Shown: positions 1 to 9,996 of the stretch, piece by piece | How positions within the stretch are numbered: position 1 is the stretch's first letter | How the letters are laid out: every line of letters starts with the position of its first letter | Notes under the pieces: model-generated | What the model saw: only the letters and a program-made list of their open reading frames with translations | What the model was told of the DNA's origin: nothing | Database searches by the model: none | NCBI RefSeq assembly: GCF_001547525.1 | Contig: NZ_CM003768.1 | Location: 682,001-746,000, forward strand | Length of the DNA: 64,000 bases | Reading direction: 5' to 3' | Source of the DNA: Burkholderia anthina | GTDB lineage: Bacteria; Pseudomonadota; Gammaproteobacteria; Burkholderiales; Burkholderiaceae | Program-made: the position numbers and the translations under genes

Positions 1-62
1 ACGACCGCGGCGAGGATCGTGGTGCGCGACGCGATCGGCAGGGCGTCGTCGACCGGCTTCAC
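1..62 (-). CDS. possible 5' end of a minus-strand gene, cut by window edge
   Basis: Reading the minus strand from a GTG at 62-60 gives an open frame to the window edge beginning VKPVDDALPIASRTTILAAV, a plausible cytoplasmic N-terminus running into a hydrophobic stretch as in a transporter. No good ribosome binding site precedes it and only 20 codons are visible, so this is weak. It would lie just downstream of the tRNA-Thr and its terminator. Confidence 0.2.
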   Translation of the reverse strand, partial: MKPVDDALPIASRTTILAAV

Positions 63-84
63 GATTTCGGCGCCGGAAAAGAGA

Positions 85-117
85 AAAGGTCTGACAAGCG
101 ATGCTTGTCAGACCTTT
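85..117 (-). terminator. intrinsic terminator of tRNA-Thr
   Basis: A perfect 15-bp inverted repeat (85-99 against 103-117) with a 3-nt loop. Read on the minus strand it is followed by a T-rich tract, complementary to the A-rich bases at 76-84. It lies 6 bp past the 3' end of the minus-strand tRNA gene. Confidence 0.8.
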
Positions 118-123
118 ATGTCT

Positions 124-199
124 TGGTGCCGGAGATAGGAGTCGAACCTACGACCTTCGCATTACGAATGCGCTGCTCTACCAACTGAGCTACACCGGC
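124..199 (-). tRNA. tRNA-Thr (anticodon CGT)
   Basis: The minus strand folds into a 76-nt cloverleaf with encoded CCA. The D-arm has GCTCAGTTGGTAGAGC, the anticodon loop is TTCGTAA (anticodon CGT, reads ACG), and the T-loop is TTCGACT. The acceptor stem pairs except for a U6-U67 mismatch. G27-A43 in the anticodon stem is also unpaired, as I recall for the E. coli tRNA-Thr(CGT). A terminator follows directly. Confidence 0.97.
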
Positions 200-405
200 A
201 GCAGAGAAATGAAATTATATGGTCAAATCCGCGATCTTGGCAATAGGTTTTGCGAAATTTTTTCAGCTTGCTGCGGCTGCTTCGCGAAACCCTCGATCCG
301 GCGGACTTTCCGCTTTCACTTCACCGCGATGCGACCCGTTAGGGCCACATCGCGAAGGCGCGATTGTACTGATGTCTCGCGCCTCCGTCCAGTGCTGCAG
401 TGCAA

Positions 406-1419
406 TTATTTTGCTTCGTCGTGATAGCCGGTCACGCGCTCGACTTCGTTCTTCGAGCCGAGGAATACGGGCACGCGCTGGTGCAGGCCGGTCGGCTGCA
501 CTTCCATGATGCGCTGCGTGCCGGTCGTCGCGGCGCCGCCCGCCTGTTCGACGATGAACGCCATCGGGTTCGCTTCGTACATCAGGCGCAGCTTGCCCGG
601 ACGATCGGGCGTGCGCTTGTCGGCCGGGTACATGAAGATGCCGCCGCGGTTCAGGATCCGATGCACGTCCGCGACCATCGACGCGATCCAGCGCATGTTG
701 AAGTTGTCGCCGCGCGGGCCGTCCTTGCCGGCGTTCAGCTCGTCGACGTAACGCTTGACCGGGTCGTACCAGTGGCGGGCGTTCGACGCGTTGATCGCGT
801 ATTCGCGCGTGTCGGCCGGGATCTGCATGTTGCTCTGCGTGAGCACCCACGAGCCGACTTCGCGGTCGAGCGTGAAGCAGTTCACGCCATTGCCGGTCGT
901 CAGCACGAACACCGTCTGCGGGCCGTACACGGCATAGCCGGCCGCGACCTGCTGCGTGCCGGGCTGCAGGAACGATTCCTCGGTCGCCTGCTTGCCGTCC
1001 GGGCAGCGCAGCACCGAGAAGATCGTGCCGATCGACACGTTCACGTCGATGTTCGACGAACCGTCGAGCGGGTCGAACACGAGCAGGTATTCGCCGCGCG
1101 GGTAGTTCGCCGGGATCGGGAAGAACGTTTCCATTTCCTCCGACGCCATCGCGGCGAGGTTGCCGCCCCATTCGTTCGCGTCGAGCAGGATTTCGTTCGA
1201 CAGGATGTCGAGCTTTTTCTGCACCTCGCCCTGGACGTTCTCGCTGCCGGCGGTGCCGAGTGCTTCGCCGAGCGCGCCCTTCGACACGTTGTAGCTGATC
1301 GCCTTGCACGCGCGGGCGACGACTTCGATCAACAGGCGCAGGTCGGCGGGGAGGTTGTTGGTCTCACGTTGCTGTTCGATCAGAAACTTCGACAGCGTGG
1401 TGCGGCGGGCAATGGACAT
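406..1419 (-). CDS. fbp: class I fructose-1,6-bisphosphatase
   Basis: 337 residues, the usual length of class I FBPase, which hydrolyses fructose-1,6-bisphosphate to fructose-6-phosphate in gluconeogenesis and, where present, the Calvin cycle. The metal/substrate motif [10 protein letters not shown] is present near residue 112, with a conserved N-terminus ([15 protein letters not shown]) and a C-terminal [14 protein letters not shown] segment typical of the family. The ATG at 1419 is preceded by a GGAG sequence on the minus strand. It is downstream of pepN, whose terminator lies between, so it probably has its own promoter. Cytoplasmic. Confidence 0.96.
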   Translation of the reverse strand: MSIARRTTLSKFLIEQQRETNNLPADLRLLIEVVARACKAISYNVSKGALGEALGTAGSENVQGEVQKKLDILSNEILLDANEWGGNLAAMASEEMETFFPIPANYPRGEYLLVFDPLDGSSNIDVNVSIGTIFSVLRCPDGKQATEESFLQPGTQQVAAGYAVYGPQTVFVLTTGNGVNCFTLDREVGSWVLTQSNMQIPADTREYAINASNARHWYDPVKRYVDELNAGKDGPRGDNFNMRWIASMVADVHRILNRGGIFMYPADKRTPDRPGKLRLMYEANPMAFIVEQAGGAATTGTQRIMEVQPTGLHQRVPVFLGSKNEVERVTGYHDEAK

Positions 1420-1634
1420 GACAGACTCCGAAAGGCGAAAGAATCCTTGAATGGCCGCAATTTTACCCGTCGCGCCTGCGGTGCCGCCGGCTTTTTTCGT
1501 CCGGTTACATGGGCGGGCCGCCGAATCGGCCCGGTATCGGGCGACGCCGGCGGGCGGGGGCGTTCATCGCAGCCGCGGCCGGCCGGGCGGTCCGACCCCG
1601 CGATCGCGAGCGGTTTCAGCCGCGCCCGCGCAAT

Positions 1635-1667
1635 GAAAAAGCCGGCGCCGCGTGAGGCGGCACCGGC
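1635..1667 (-). terminator. intrinsic terminator after pepN
   Basis: An 11-bp stem (1641-1651 with 1657-1667, one G-U pair) and 5-nt loop. On the minus strand it is followed by five to six T residues (A-run at 1635-1640 on plus). It sits 37 bp past the pepN stop. Confidence 0.8.
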
Positions 1668-1704
1668 CCGATCGCGCGGACGCGACAGCGGGCGATCGCG
1701 TGAC

Positions 1705-4398
1705 TTACGCGAGCGCCTTCTCGACGATCTCGCGCACGTCGCGCGATTTCGCGCCGGCGGCGACCTGCTCGAGCGCTTCGCGCATCCGGTCGCGCAGCGC
1801 CGGCGTGAAGCGGCGCCACAGTTCGAGCGAGCGCGCGAGGCGCGCCGCGACCTGCGGGTTGATCGCGTCGAGCGCGAGCACCTGTTCGGCCCAGAACGCG
1901 TAGCCCGACCCGTCGGCCGCGTGGAATTGCGCGGGGTTCGCCGCGCAGAAGCTGAAGATCAGCGAGCGCGCGCGGTTCGGGTTCTTCAGGTTGAACGCGG
2001 GGTGCCCGAGCAGCTTGCGTACCTTCGCGAGCGTCGGCTGCGCGGGCGTACCGCGTTGGGCCGCCTGCATCGCGAACCACTTGTCGATCACGAGCGCTTC
2101 CTTTTCGAAGCGACGGTAGAAGTCGTCGAGCGCATGCTCGGCCGGCCCGTTCGCCCCTGCGGCGGACGCCGACAGCAGCGCGCCGAGCGCGGCCGCGCGA
2201 TCGGTCATGTTGTTCGCCGCGTCGTACTGGGCCGTGGCGAGGCGTACGGCATCGGCCGGATCGTCGAGCTCGGCGAGATACGCGAGCGCGAGGTTCTTCA
2301 GCGCGCGGCGGCCCGACGCTTCCGGCGTCGGCTCATAGGCGCCCGGCGTCTGGTGCTGCTCGTATGCGGCGAGCCAGTCGGCGCGCAGCGCGGTTGCGAG
2401 CTGCCGGCGCACGAACTGGCGCGCGCGATGCACGGCGGCCGGGTCGGCCTCGGCCATCTGGTCGGCGAGGTAGGTTTCCGACGGCAGCGTGAGCGCGAGT
2501 TCGCGGAACGCCGGCGACAGGCTTTCGTCGGTCAGCACGCGGCGGAACGCGGCGACGAAGTTCTCGCCGAGCGCGAGCGGCGCGTCGGCCGCGGCACGCG
2601 CGGCGAGCGTCAGCAGCGCGCGCGTCGCGAGGCGCTGGCCGGCTTCCCAGCGGTTGAACGGATCGCTGTCGTGCGCGAGCAGGAACGCGAGATCGTCGTC
2701 GCTGTAGTCGTACTCGACGATCACCGGCGCGGAGAAGTTGCGCAGCAGCGACGGCAGCGGCGCTTCCGGCACGTCGACGAACGCGAAGGTCTGCTCGGTG
2801 TCGGTGAACTCGAGCACGCGCGTCGTGCCCGATGCGGCGGCCTCGCCGTCCAGACGCAGCGGCAGGTCGCGGCCGTCGCGGCCGATCAGGCCGATCGCGA
2901 ACGGGATCAGCAGCGGGCCCTGCTGCGTTTCGCGCGCGGCCGGCGACGCGTCGCCGTAGCCTTGCGCGAGGGTGACCGTATAGCGGCGCGCGGCCGCGTC
3001 GTACGCGGTGCGCACCGACACGCGCGGCGTGCCGGCCTGGCTGTACCAGCGCTCGAACTGCGCGAGGTCGCGCCCGTTCGCGTCGGCCATCGCGTGGCGG
3101 AAGTCGTCGCAGGTCACCGCGTGGCCGTCGTGGCGCTTGAAGTAGAGATCCATCCCCTTGCGGAAGCCGTCGCGGCCGAATAGCGTCTGGTACATCCGCA
3201 CGACTTCCGAGCCCTTCTCGTAGACCGTCATCGTGTAGAAGTTGTTGATCTCGACGTAGCTCTCCGGGCGCACCGGGTGCGCCATCGGGCCGGCGTCCTC
3301 GGCGAACTGCAGTTGACGCAGCACGCGCACGTCCTCGATGCGCTTGACCGCGCGAGCCGCCGATTCGACGTCGTCGCCCGCGGCCATGTCGGCCGAGAAT
3401 TCCTGGTCGCGGAACACCGTCAGCCCTTCCTTCAGGCTCAACTGGAACCAGTCGCGGCAGGTCACGCGGTTGCCGGTCCAGTTGTGGAAGTACTCGTGGC
3501 CGACCACCGACTCGATGTTCGCGAAATCGGTGTCGGTGGCGGTCTCGGGGTTCGCGAGCACGTACTTCGTGTTGAAGATGTTGAGCCCCTTGTTCTCCAT
3601 CGCGCCCATGTTGAAGTCGCCGACCGCGACGATCATGAAGCGGTCGAGATCGAGCTCGAGGCCGAAGCGCTTCTCGTCCCAGCGGATCGAGTGGATCAGC
3701 GAATCCATCGCGTGACGCGTCTTGTCGAGGTCGGCCGGCTCGACCCACACCTGCAGCAGCTTGTCCTTGCCGGAGCCGGTCGTGATCTTCTCCTCGATCG
3801 CGACGAGCTTGCCGGCGACGAGCGCGAACAGGTAGCTCGGCTTGCGGAACGGGTCTTCCCACTTCGCGAAGTGGCGGCCGTCGGGCAGGTCGCCCGAATC
3901 GACGAGGTTGCCGTTCGACAGCAGCACCGGGTATGCGGCCTTGTCGGCGCGCAGCGTGACGGTGTACGACGCCATCACGTCGGGGCGGTCGAGGAAGTAG
4001 GTGATGCGGCGAAAGCCCTCGGCTTCGCACTGCGTGAAGAAGTTGCCGCTCGACACGTAGAGGCCGGACAGCGTCGTATTCTGGTCGGGCGCGCACGCGC
4101 TTTCGAGCGTCAGCTCGAAGGCTTCGGGCACGTTCTCGACCGTCAACCCGTGTTCGTGCGCGCGCACCGCGCCGTGCGGCGCGCCATCCAGCCGCGCGTC
4201 GAGGAATTCGAGCGCCTCGCCCATCAGCTCCAGGTGCGGCGCGGGCGCGGCATCCGGATTGCGGCGCACGCGCATCGTATTCCTGACGATCGTGCGGGCC
4301 GGCGCGAGATCGAATTCGAGTGCGACGGAATCGATGAGGAAGGCCGGCGGCGTGTAGTCGGCGCGGCGGATCACGGTGGAGGAGGCGTTGTCGGACAT
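1705..4398 (-). CDS. pepN: aminopeptidase N (M1 family)
   Basis: 897 residues from the ATG at 4398 (MSDNASSTVIRRADY). Frame remains open upstream to 4467 but those codons overlap a putative promoter, so the internal ATG is preferred. A cytosolic zinc metallo-aminopeptidase that trims N-terminal residues from peptides. The exopeptidase motif GAMEN is near residue 265. The zinc site HEYFH starts at residue 301 (His301, Glu302, His305), with the third ligand Glu324 in LSLKEG, four residues offset from the E. coli PepN numbering as I recall it. Length fits E. coli-type PepN (about 870), with the helical C-terminal DUF3458-type domains intact. Divergent from the DUF4136 lipoprotein gene. Confidence 0.96.
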   Translation of the reverse strand: MSDNASSTVIRRADYTPPAFLIDSVALEFDLAPARTIVRNTMRVRRNPDAAPAPHLELMGEALEFLDARLDGAPHGAVRAHEHGLTVENVPEAFELTLESACAPDQNTTLSGLYVSSGNFFTQCEAEGFRRITYFLDRPDVMASYTVTLRADKAAYPVLLSNGNLVDSGDLPDGRHFAKWEDPFRKPSYLFALVAGKLVAIEEKITTGSGKDKLLQVWVEPADLDKTRHAMDSLIHSIRWDEKRFGLELDLDRFMIVAVGDFNMGAMENKGLNIFNTKYVLANPETATDTDFANIESVVGHEYFHNWTGNRVTCRDWFQLSLKEGLTVFRDQEFSADMAAGDDVESAARAVKRIEDVRVLRQLQFAEDAGPMAHPVRPESYVEINNFYTMTVYEKGSEVVRMYQTLFGRDGFRKGMDLYFKRHDGHAVTCDDFRHAMADANGRDLAQFERWYSQAGTPRVSVRTAYDAAARRYTVTLAQGYGDASPAARETQQGPLLIPFAIGLIGRDGRDLPLRLDGEAAASGTTRVLEFTDTEQTFAFVDVPEAPLPSLLRNFSAPVIVEYDYSDDDLAFLLAHDSDPFNRWEAGQRLATRALLTLAARAAADAPLALGENFVAAFRRVLTDESLSPAFRELALTLPSETYLADQMAEADPAAVHRARQFVRRQLATALRADWLAAYEQHQTPGAYEPTPEASGRRALKNLALAYLAELDDPADAVRLATAQYDAANNMTDRAAALGALLSASAAGANGPAEHALDDFYRRFEKEALVIDKWFAMQAAQRGTPAQPTLAKVRKLLGHPAFNLKNPNRARSLIFSFCAANPAQFHAADGSGYAFWAEQVLALDAINPQVAARLARSLELWRRFTPALRDRMREALEQVAAGAKSRDVREIVEKALA

Positions 4399-4458
4399 GG
4401 TCGTCGAGATCGGTGGAGTGGGGGACGGGCCCGTCGCGCGGGCCAGGCGAACCGGGTC

Positions 4459-4488
4459 ATTGTACAAAGGCTTGCGGCGGCGTGTCGG
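4459..4488 (-). promoter_or_regulatory. candidate sigma70 promoter of pepN
   Basis: On the minus strand TACAAT (complement of 4459-4464) lies 18 bp downstream of CCGACA (complement of 4483-4488), about 60 bp before the chosen pepN start. The -35 match is moderate. Confidence 0.4.
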
Positions 4489-4496
4489 GCGAACTT

Positions 4497-4525
4497 TTTA
4501 CCGCTTCCGGCAGTCCGCGTATTAT
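4497..4525 (+). promoter_or_regulatory. candidate sigma70 promoter of the DUF4136 lipoprotein
   Basis: TTTACC (4497-4502), a 17-bp spacer and TATTAT (4520-4525), about 60 bp before the lipoprotein start. It is back to back with the candidate pepN promoter. Confidence 0.5.
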
Positions 4526-4585
4526 CGACATCCCGTTGTCGTTCGCGCGGTGCGACGAACGGGTGACGGATCGACGAGGATCAAC

Positions 4586-5296
4586 ATGAAACGCGAATGG
4601 ATTTTTCGCGGTGCGGGCTGGGCGGCGGTGCTGTGCGTCGCGCTGCTGACCGGCTGCACCAGCTACGTGACCACCCGGGTCACGGCCTTCTCCGACTGGA
4701 GCGGCAGCGACGCGACCCGCACCTATGCGTTCACGCGCACGGACGCGCAGAAGAACAGCATCGAGCAGTCGACCTACGAGCCGATCGTCGCGAACGAGCT
4801 GTCCGCGTATGCGTTCCGGCAGGTGCCGCAGTCGCAGGCACGCTATCTGGTCGGGCTGACCTATTCGGTCGGCAGCGATCTCGTGACGGTGCCGCAGCCG
4901 GTCTACTATGACCCGTGGTTCATGGGGCCGGGGCCGTACTGGCGAGGCGGTCCGTGGAGCCCCTGGGGCCCGTGGGGGCCCTGGGGGCCGATGCCGGCCG
5001 GCTACGTCGCGCAGACGTACCAGGTCTTCGACTACGTGCTCGGCATCCGTATCACCGAGCGCGCGACGGGCAAGGAGGTCTACAACGTGACCGCGCGCAC
5101 GACCGGCGACAACGGCACGCTGCTGTACGCGATGCCGTTCCTCGCGCGCAGCGCGCTCGCCGATTTTCCGTTGTCGAACGGTGCGGTCCGCACGGTCCGG
5201 CTGCCGGTCGACAAGCGGGGCGGGCCGGCGGCGCCGGCCGCCAACGAGCGCGCGGTGCCGGCGGCGCCGGCCTCGGGCGCGGCCGTCGCAAAGTAG
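4586..5296 (+). CDS. DUF4136-type outer-membrane lipoprotein
   Basis: 236 residues from the ATG at 4586, chosen because GACGAGGA lies just upstream and because it gives a proper lipoprotein signal: charged MKREWIFR, hydrophobic core, then lipobox LLTG-C (Cys near residue 23). The mature part has the DUF4136 layout: YAFTRT near residue 45, a Gly/Pro/Trp-rich loop near 115-130 (PYWRGGPWSPWGPWGPW), then ITERATGKEVYNVTA and an Ala/Pro-rich tail. Function of DUF4136 lipoproteins is unknown. Monocistronic, divergent from pepN and convergent with the manganese exporter. Confidence 0.85.
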   Translation: MKREWIFRGAGWAAVLCVALLTGCTSYVTTRVTAFSDWSGSDATRTYAFTRTDAQKNSIEQSTYEPIVANELSAYAFRQVPQSQARYLVGLTYSVGSDLVTVPQPVYYDPWFMGPGPYWRGGPWSPWGPWGPWGPMPAGYVAQTYQVFDYVLGIRITERATGKEVYNVTARTTGDNGTLLYAMPFLARSALADFPLSNGAVRTVRLPVDKRGGPAAPAANERAVPAAPASGAAVAK

Positions 5297-5346
5297 CGCG
5301 GTATCCGCGTCGGCGCGGCCGCCCGGCCGCGCCGGCCCGATTCCTT

Positions 5347-5919
5347 TCAGATTCCGATGCCGAACAGCGCCAGCGCGCCGAGCACGACGAACAGCACGGC
5401 CGCGATCCCGTGCACGAGCTTCGTCGGCAGGCTGTGCGCGAAGCGGTCGCCGAGCAGGATCGCCGGCACATTGGCGAGCATCATCCCGAACGTCGTGCCG
5501 GCCACGACGCCGATGTAATCCTGGAAGCGCGCGGCCAGCGCGACGGTCGCGATCTGCGTCTTGTCGCCCATTTCCGCGAGGAAGAACGCCACCAGCGTCG
5601 CGCCGAACACGCCGAGCCGCGAGCGGGTCGCATGGGCTTCGTCCTCGTCGAGCTTGTCCGGCACCAGGATCCACAAGCCCATCGCGATGAACGAGAACGC
5701 GAGCGCCCAGCGCATGATCGACGGCGTGACGAGCACGCCCAGCCATTCGCCGAACGCACCGGCGAAACCGTGGTTGACGAGCGTCGCGACGAGTACGCCG
5801 AGAACGATCGGCACCGGCTTGCGATAGCGCGCGGCCAGAACGAGGGAAAGCAGTTGGGTCTTGTCGCCGATTTCAGCGAGGGCGACGGCGCCGGTGGAGA
5901 TCAGGAAGGCTTGAGACAC
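5347..5919 (-). CDS. GDT1/TMEM165 (UPF0016) family manganese exporter
   Basis: 190 residues from a GTG at 5919 (VSQAFLISTGAVALAE). The open frame extends upstream, but that sequence is the riboswitch. The two signature motifs are present, AEIGDKTQ near residue 15 and AEMGDKTQ near residue 120. Each lies at the start of one of two three-helix halves, giving six membrane segments. Bacterial members export Mn2+ (MneA-type) or Ca2+/Mn2+ in eukaryotes. The yybP-ykoY element directly upstream supports a role in exporting excess manganese across the inner membrane. Convergent with the DUF4136 gene, 50 bp apart. Confidence 0.92.
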   Translation of the reverse strand: MSQAFLISTGAVALAEIGDKTQLLSLVLAARYRKPVPIVLGVLVATLVNHGFAGAFGEWLGVLVTPSIMRWALAFSFIAMGLWILVPDKLDEDEAHATRSRLGVFGATLVAFFLAEMGDKTQIATVALAARFQDYIGVVAGTTFGMMLANVPAILLGDRFAHSLPTKLVHGIAAVLFVVLGALALFGIGI

Positions 5920-6004
5920 GTATGGGGTTCCACGGGCCGATGTTGTGCATGCGAGCGACGATCCACCGCGCGCCGGGCCCTGATGCGGTGCGCAGTGAAC
6001 CATC

Positions 6005-6130
6005 GGTCTCGCCAGGCCAACGTGGCTGCGCCCGCCATGGCCGAACGGCCAAGTCTGTTGACGGACGCCTCCGTCACGATGCGCGCCGGGGGCGCGGGAC
6101 ATCGGGCGGAGCGGCTACTCCCCAATGAGC
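6005..6130 (-). promoter_or_regulatory. yybP-ykoY manganese riboswitch
   Basis: The minus strand carries the conserved blocks of this class in order: GGGGAGTAGCC (complement of about 6113-6123), a GC-rich arm, CGTCAACAGACTTGG in the middle, then the closing GGCGAGACC (complement of 6005-6013). The element lies about 85 bp before the start of the UPF0016 exporter, a common partner of this riboswitch. In the known mechanism Mn2+ binding at the docked loops turns expression on, here of the exporter. Whether control is by termination or by access to the ribosome site is not clear from the sequence. Confidence 0.88.
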
Positions 6131-6259
6131 GGCGAATTCTAGCACGGCGCATCGCGCGCCGGAAAGCGGCCGGGCCGCGGTGCGGCGCGCCGCACCGCAT
6201 TCGACTGCCGGCATGACGACGGCGAAGCGGCCGCGCATGCCGGAGCGCGGCGCGGGTCG

Positions 6260-7579
6260 CTACGCGGCGGCCGGGCCGCGCGCGGCGCCGCGCTCGTGCA
6301 CGAGTTTGCCGGCCGCATAGGTGCGGTACACCGCGCGGTCGTCGCCGAGCAGCGCGAACGCGAACAGCAGTTCCTCGAGCGAATCCGCGCGCTTCGTGCG
6401 GCGCGCGAGCAGCGGCGTCGCCTGCGGATCGAGCACGACGAAGTCGGCCTCGGTGCGCGGCGCGAGCGTGCCGACCGTGTCGGCGAGGTCGAGCGCCTGC
6501 GCGGCGCCGGCCGTCGCGAGCCAGAACATCCGCGTGGCGCTCAGGTGGTGGCCCGACAGCCGCGCGACCTTGTGCGCCTCGTTCATCGTCTGCAGCATCG
6601 AGAACGAGGTACCGCCGCCGACGTCGGTCGCGAGCGTGACGGGCACGTCGTATTCGCCGGCCTTGTCGAAATCGAACAGGCCGCTGCCGAGGAAGAAGTT
6701 CGACGTCGGGCAGTGCGCGACGACGGTGCGCGTCTCGGCCATCCGGCGGCGATCCTCGTCGTCGAGGTGGATGCAATGGCCGTACACCGCGCGCGGACGC
6801 AGCAGCCCGTAGCGGTCGTAGATGTCGAGATAGCTGCGGTGGCCGGGGAACAGCTCGGCCGCCCACTTCACCTCGTCGACGTTTTCCGCGACGTGGCTTT
6901 GCACGAACACGTCCGGATGGCGGCGCGCGAGTTCGCCGCACGCCTCGAGCTGCGCCTCGGTCGACGTCGGCGCGAAGCGCGGCGTGAGCGCGTACATCTG
7001 GCGGCCCTTGCCGTGCCAGCGGCCGATCAGCTCGGCGCTGTCGTCGTAGCCCGACTGCGCGGTGTCGCGCAGGAATTCGGGGCAGTTGCGATCCATCAGC
7101 ACCTTGCCCGCGATCATCCGCAGGTCGCGCGCGTCGCTCGCCGCGAACAGTGCGTCGGCCGACTGCTTGTGCACCGTGCAGTAGACGAGCGCGCTCGTGG
7201 TGCCGCACGCGAGCAGTTCGTCGACGAAGAAGTCGGCGACTTCGCGCGCATGCTCGGGGTCGCCGAACCGGCGCTCGGTCGGGAACGTGTACTTGTCGAG
7301 CCACGGCAACAGGCCCGGCGCCGGCGACGCGATCATGTCCGTCTGCGGATAGTGGATGTGCGTGTCGATGAAGCCGGGCACGATCAGCTTGTCCCGCAGG
7401 TCGTGGACCGCCGCATCGCGCGCGAGCGTCGCCGCGAGCGGCGCATACGGGCCGGCCGCGACGACCTTGCCGTCGTCGACGATCAGGAGCCCGTCGGTCT
7501 CGTAGTTCGCGGCCTGGCTCGATTGCGCCGGGTCGCCGTTGAAGGTCAGCAGTTGGGAACGGAAAGCGGTTTGCGTCAT
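6260..7579 (-). CDS. guaD: guanine deaminase
   Basis: 439 residues from the ATG at 7579 (MTQTAFRSQLLTF). An amidohydrolase-superfamily enzyme that converts guanine to xanthine. The metal motif appears as DTHIHYPQTDMI near residue 80 (HxH). Further ligands lie in QSHVAEN, GHCIHLDDED and ATDVGGGTSFSM, the last a GuaD signature. Length matches bacterial GuaD. It sits downstream of a purine-base deaminase and xdhC on the same strand, so the group would feed purine bases into hypoxanthine/xanthine metabolism. 368 bp separate it from the deaminase, so cotranscription is not certain. Confidence 0.94.
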   Translation of the reverse strand: MTQTAFRSQLLTFNGDPAQSSQAANYETDGLLIVDDGKVVAAGPYAPLAATLARDAAVHDLRDKLIVPGFIDTHIHYPQTDMIASPAPGLLPWLDKYTFPTERRFGDPEHAREVADFFVDELLACGTTSALVYCTVHKQSADALFAASDARDLRMIAGKVLMDRNCPEFLRDTAQSGYDDSAELIGRWHGKGRQMYALTPRFAPTSTEAQLEACGELARRHPDVFVQSHVAENVDEVKWAAELFPGHRSYLDIYDRYGLLRPRAVYGHCIHLDDEDRRRMAETRTVVAHCPTSNFFLGSGLFDFDKAGEYDVPVTLATDVGGGTSFSMLQTMNEAHKVARLSGHHLSATRMFWLATAGAAQALDLADTVGTLAPRTEADFVVLDPQATPLLARRTKRADSLEELLFAFALLGDDRAVYRTYAAGKLVHERGAARGPAAA

Positions 7580-7947
7580 GACGAAGGGTCCTGCATCAAG
7601 GTAAGGCGAACAGAAGAAAACGGTCGACGCCGCACGGGGGCGGCGCGGTGCTGCGCGAGCGGCGGCATGCTGCGTGCGGCACGACCGGCGGCGATGGCGC
7701 GGACGAACGTGGCGGCCGAAGCCGCCAGCGCGTGGTTGCCCGCGCACCGCGCGGCCGTCGCGCGCGCAACCGGTGCGGCAGCGAACGGTACGGCAAGCCA
7801 CGACGGAGCGCGCATACGGGCGATGACGCGCCGCGCCGCCGCTTCGCGAGCACGCAGGCGGCCGGCCCGGCGCGAGGCCGAACGGGGAAACGCGAAGCGG
7901 ATGCCGTTGCCGTGTTTCATCTGTCTAGCGGGCCTCGATGCGGGCCG
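7580..7947. other. intergenic stretch with a doubtful 114-codon frame
   Basis: 368 bp between guaD and the upstream deaminase gene. On the minus strand a frame of 114 codons (7920 to 7576) fills it, Arg/Ala-rich (begins MKHGNGIRFAFPRSASRRAG), with its TGA overlapping the guaD ATG as ATGA. It has no recognisable domain and no good ribosome site, so I do not call it a gene. No promoter or terminator stands out. Confidence 0.4.
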
Positions 7948-8991
<1,044 letters not shown>

Positions 8992-9996
8992 TCAGTAGGT
9001 AGGGGAAGCTTGCGCGGCCGCATTCGCCTCGACGGCCTGCAGCAACTGCGCGGCCACCGAGATCGCGATCACTTCGGGCGCCTTGTCGACGATGCCTTCG
9101 ACACCGATCGGGCAGCGCATCCGCGCGACCTGGGCCGGGTCGATGCCGATCGCCGCGAGCCGGTGATCGAACTGCATGCGTTTCGTGCGCGAGCCGGTCA
9201 TCCCGAAGTACGCATAGTCGCCGCGTCGCAGGATGCGCTCGGCCAGCACGAAATCGAGTGCGTGGTCGTGCGTCATCACGACGAAGTAGGACCGCGGCGG
9301 CGCCGCGTCGACCGCGTCCGCCGGGGAAGCAGTCGCGTCGATCGTGACGTTGCCGATGCCGGCGAGCGCGTCGGCCGGCGGGAACGCGGCGTCGGCCCCG
9401 TCGATCCAGCGTACGTGGCACGGCAGCGTCGCCAGCACCTTCACGAGCGCGGTGCCGATGTGCCCCGCGCCGAACAGCACGACGGGGAACGCATACGGCG
9501 CGATCGTTTCGGTCATCAGCGACACGCCGCCGGTTTCCCACAGCAGGCAGTCGGCCCGCGCGGCTTCCGATTCGGGCTCGCTCAGCAACGGCGCGCCCGG
9601 CGAGGGGCCGAATGATACGCTACGCACGGTCGCGGCGCCGGCCGCGACGCGCTTGGCGAGCGACATGATCCAGCCGAGGTCGCCGACGTCGAGCCGTTCG
9701 AACGCGAGCACCACGGCGCCGCCGCAGCACTGGCCGAGGCTCGGGCCGAGCGCGAGCCGCTCGAGCCGGCGTGCGTGCGGCACGTGCGCGCCGTCCTTCA
9801 GCAGGTGCCGCGCGATCTCGATCGCCTTCCATTCCAGATGACCGCCGCCGATCGTATGGCGGGCCGTGTCGCGCGTGACGAGCATCTTGGTGCCGGCTTC
9901 GCGCGGCGCGGAGCCGTCGGTGTGCGCGACCGTCACGAGCACGGCCGCTTCGCCGTGCGCGAGCAGTTGCTGCAGATCGCCGAGCCAGGCTTCCAT
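8992..9996 (-). CDS. xdhC: xanthine dehydrogenase accessory protein XdhC
   Basis: 334 residues from the ATG at 9996 (MEAWLGDLQQLLAHGEAAVLVTV). XdhC binds molybdenum cofactor, aids its sulfuration and inserts it into XdhB. The N-terminal XdhC/CoxI domain shows GSAPREAGTKMLV, TIGGGHLEWKA and LGQCCGGAVVL, the Cys pair thought to take part in cofactor handling. A C-terminal Rossmann domain begins with VVLFGAGHIGTALVKVLA and includes VMTHDHALDF and GMTGSRTKR. The catalytic subunits xdhA and xdhB, usually immediately upstream, are not in the window. The stop is 18 bp before the deaminase start, suggesting coexpression with the purine genes. Confidence 0.94.
   Translation of the reverse strand: MEAWLGDLQQLLAHGEAAVLVTVAHTDGSAPREAGTKMLVTRDTARHTIGGGHLEWKAIEIARHLLKDGAHVPHARRLERLALGPSLGQCCGGAVVLAFERLDVGDLGWIMSLAKRVAAGAATVRSVSFGPSPGAPLLSEPESEAARADCLLWETGGVSLMTETIAPYAFPVVLFGAGHIGTALVKVLATLPCHVRWIDGADAAFPPADALAGIGNVTIDATASPADAVDAAPPRSYFVVMTHDHALDFVLAERILRRGDYAYFGMTGSRTKRMQFDHRLAAIGIDPAQVARMRCPIGVEGIVDKAPEVIAISVAAQLLQAVEANAAAQASPTY

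Noticed and set aside
400..3183. A 927-codon plus-strand frame over fbp and pepN
   Set aside because: Composition is Arg/His-rich antisense of two clear minus-strand enzymes; no domain and no ribosome site.
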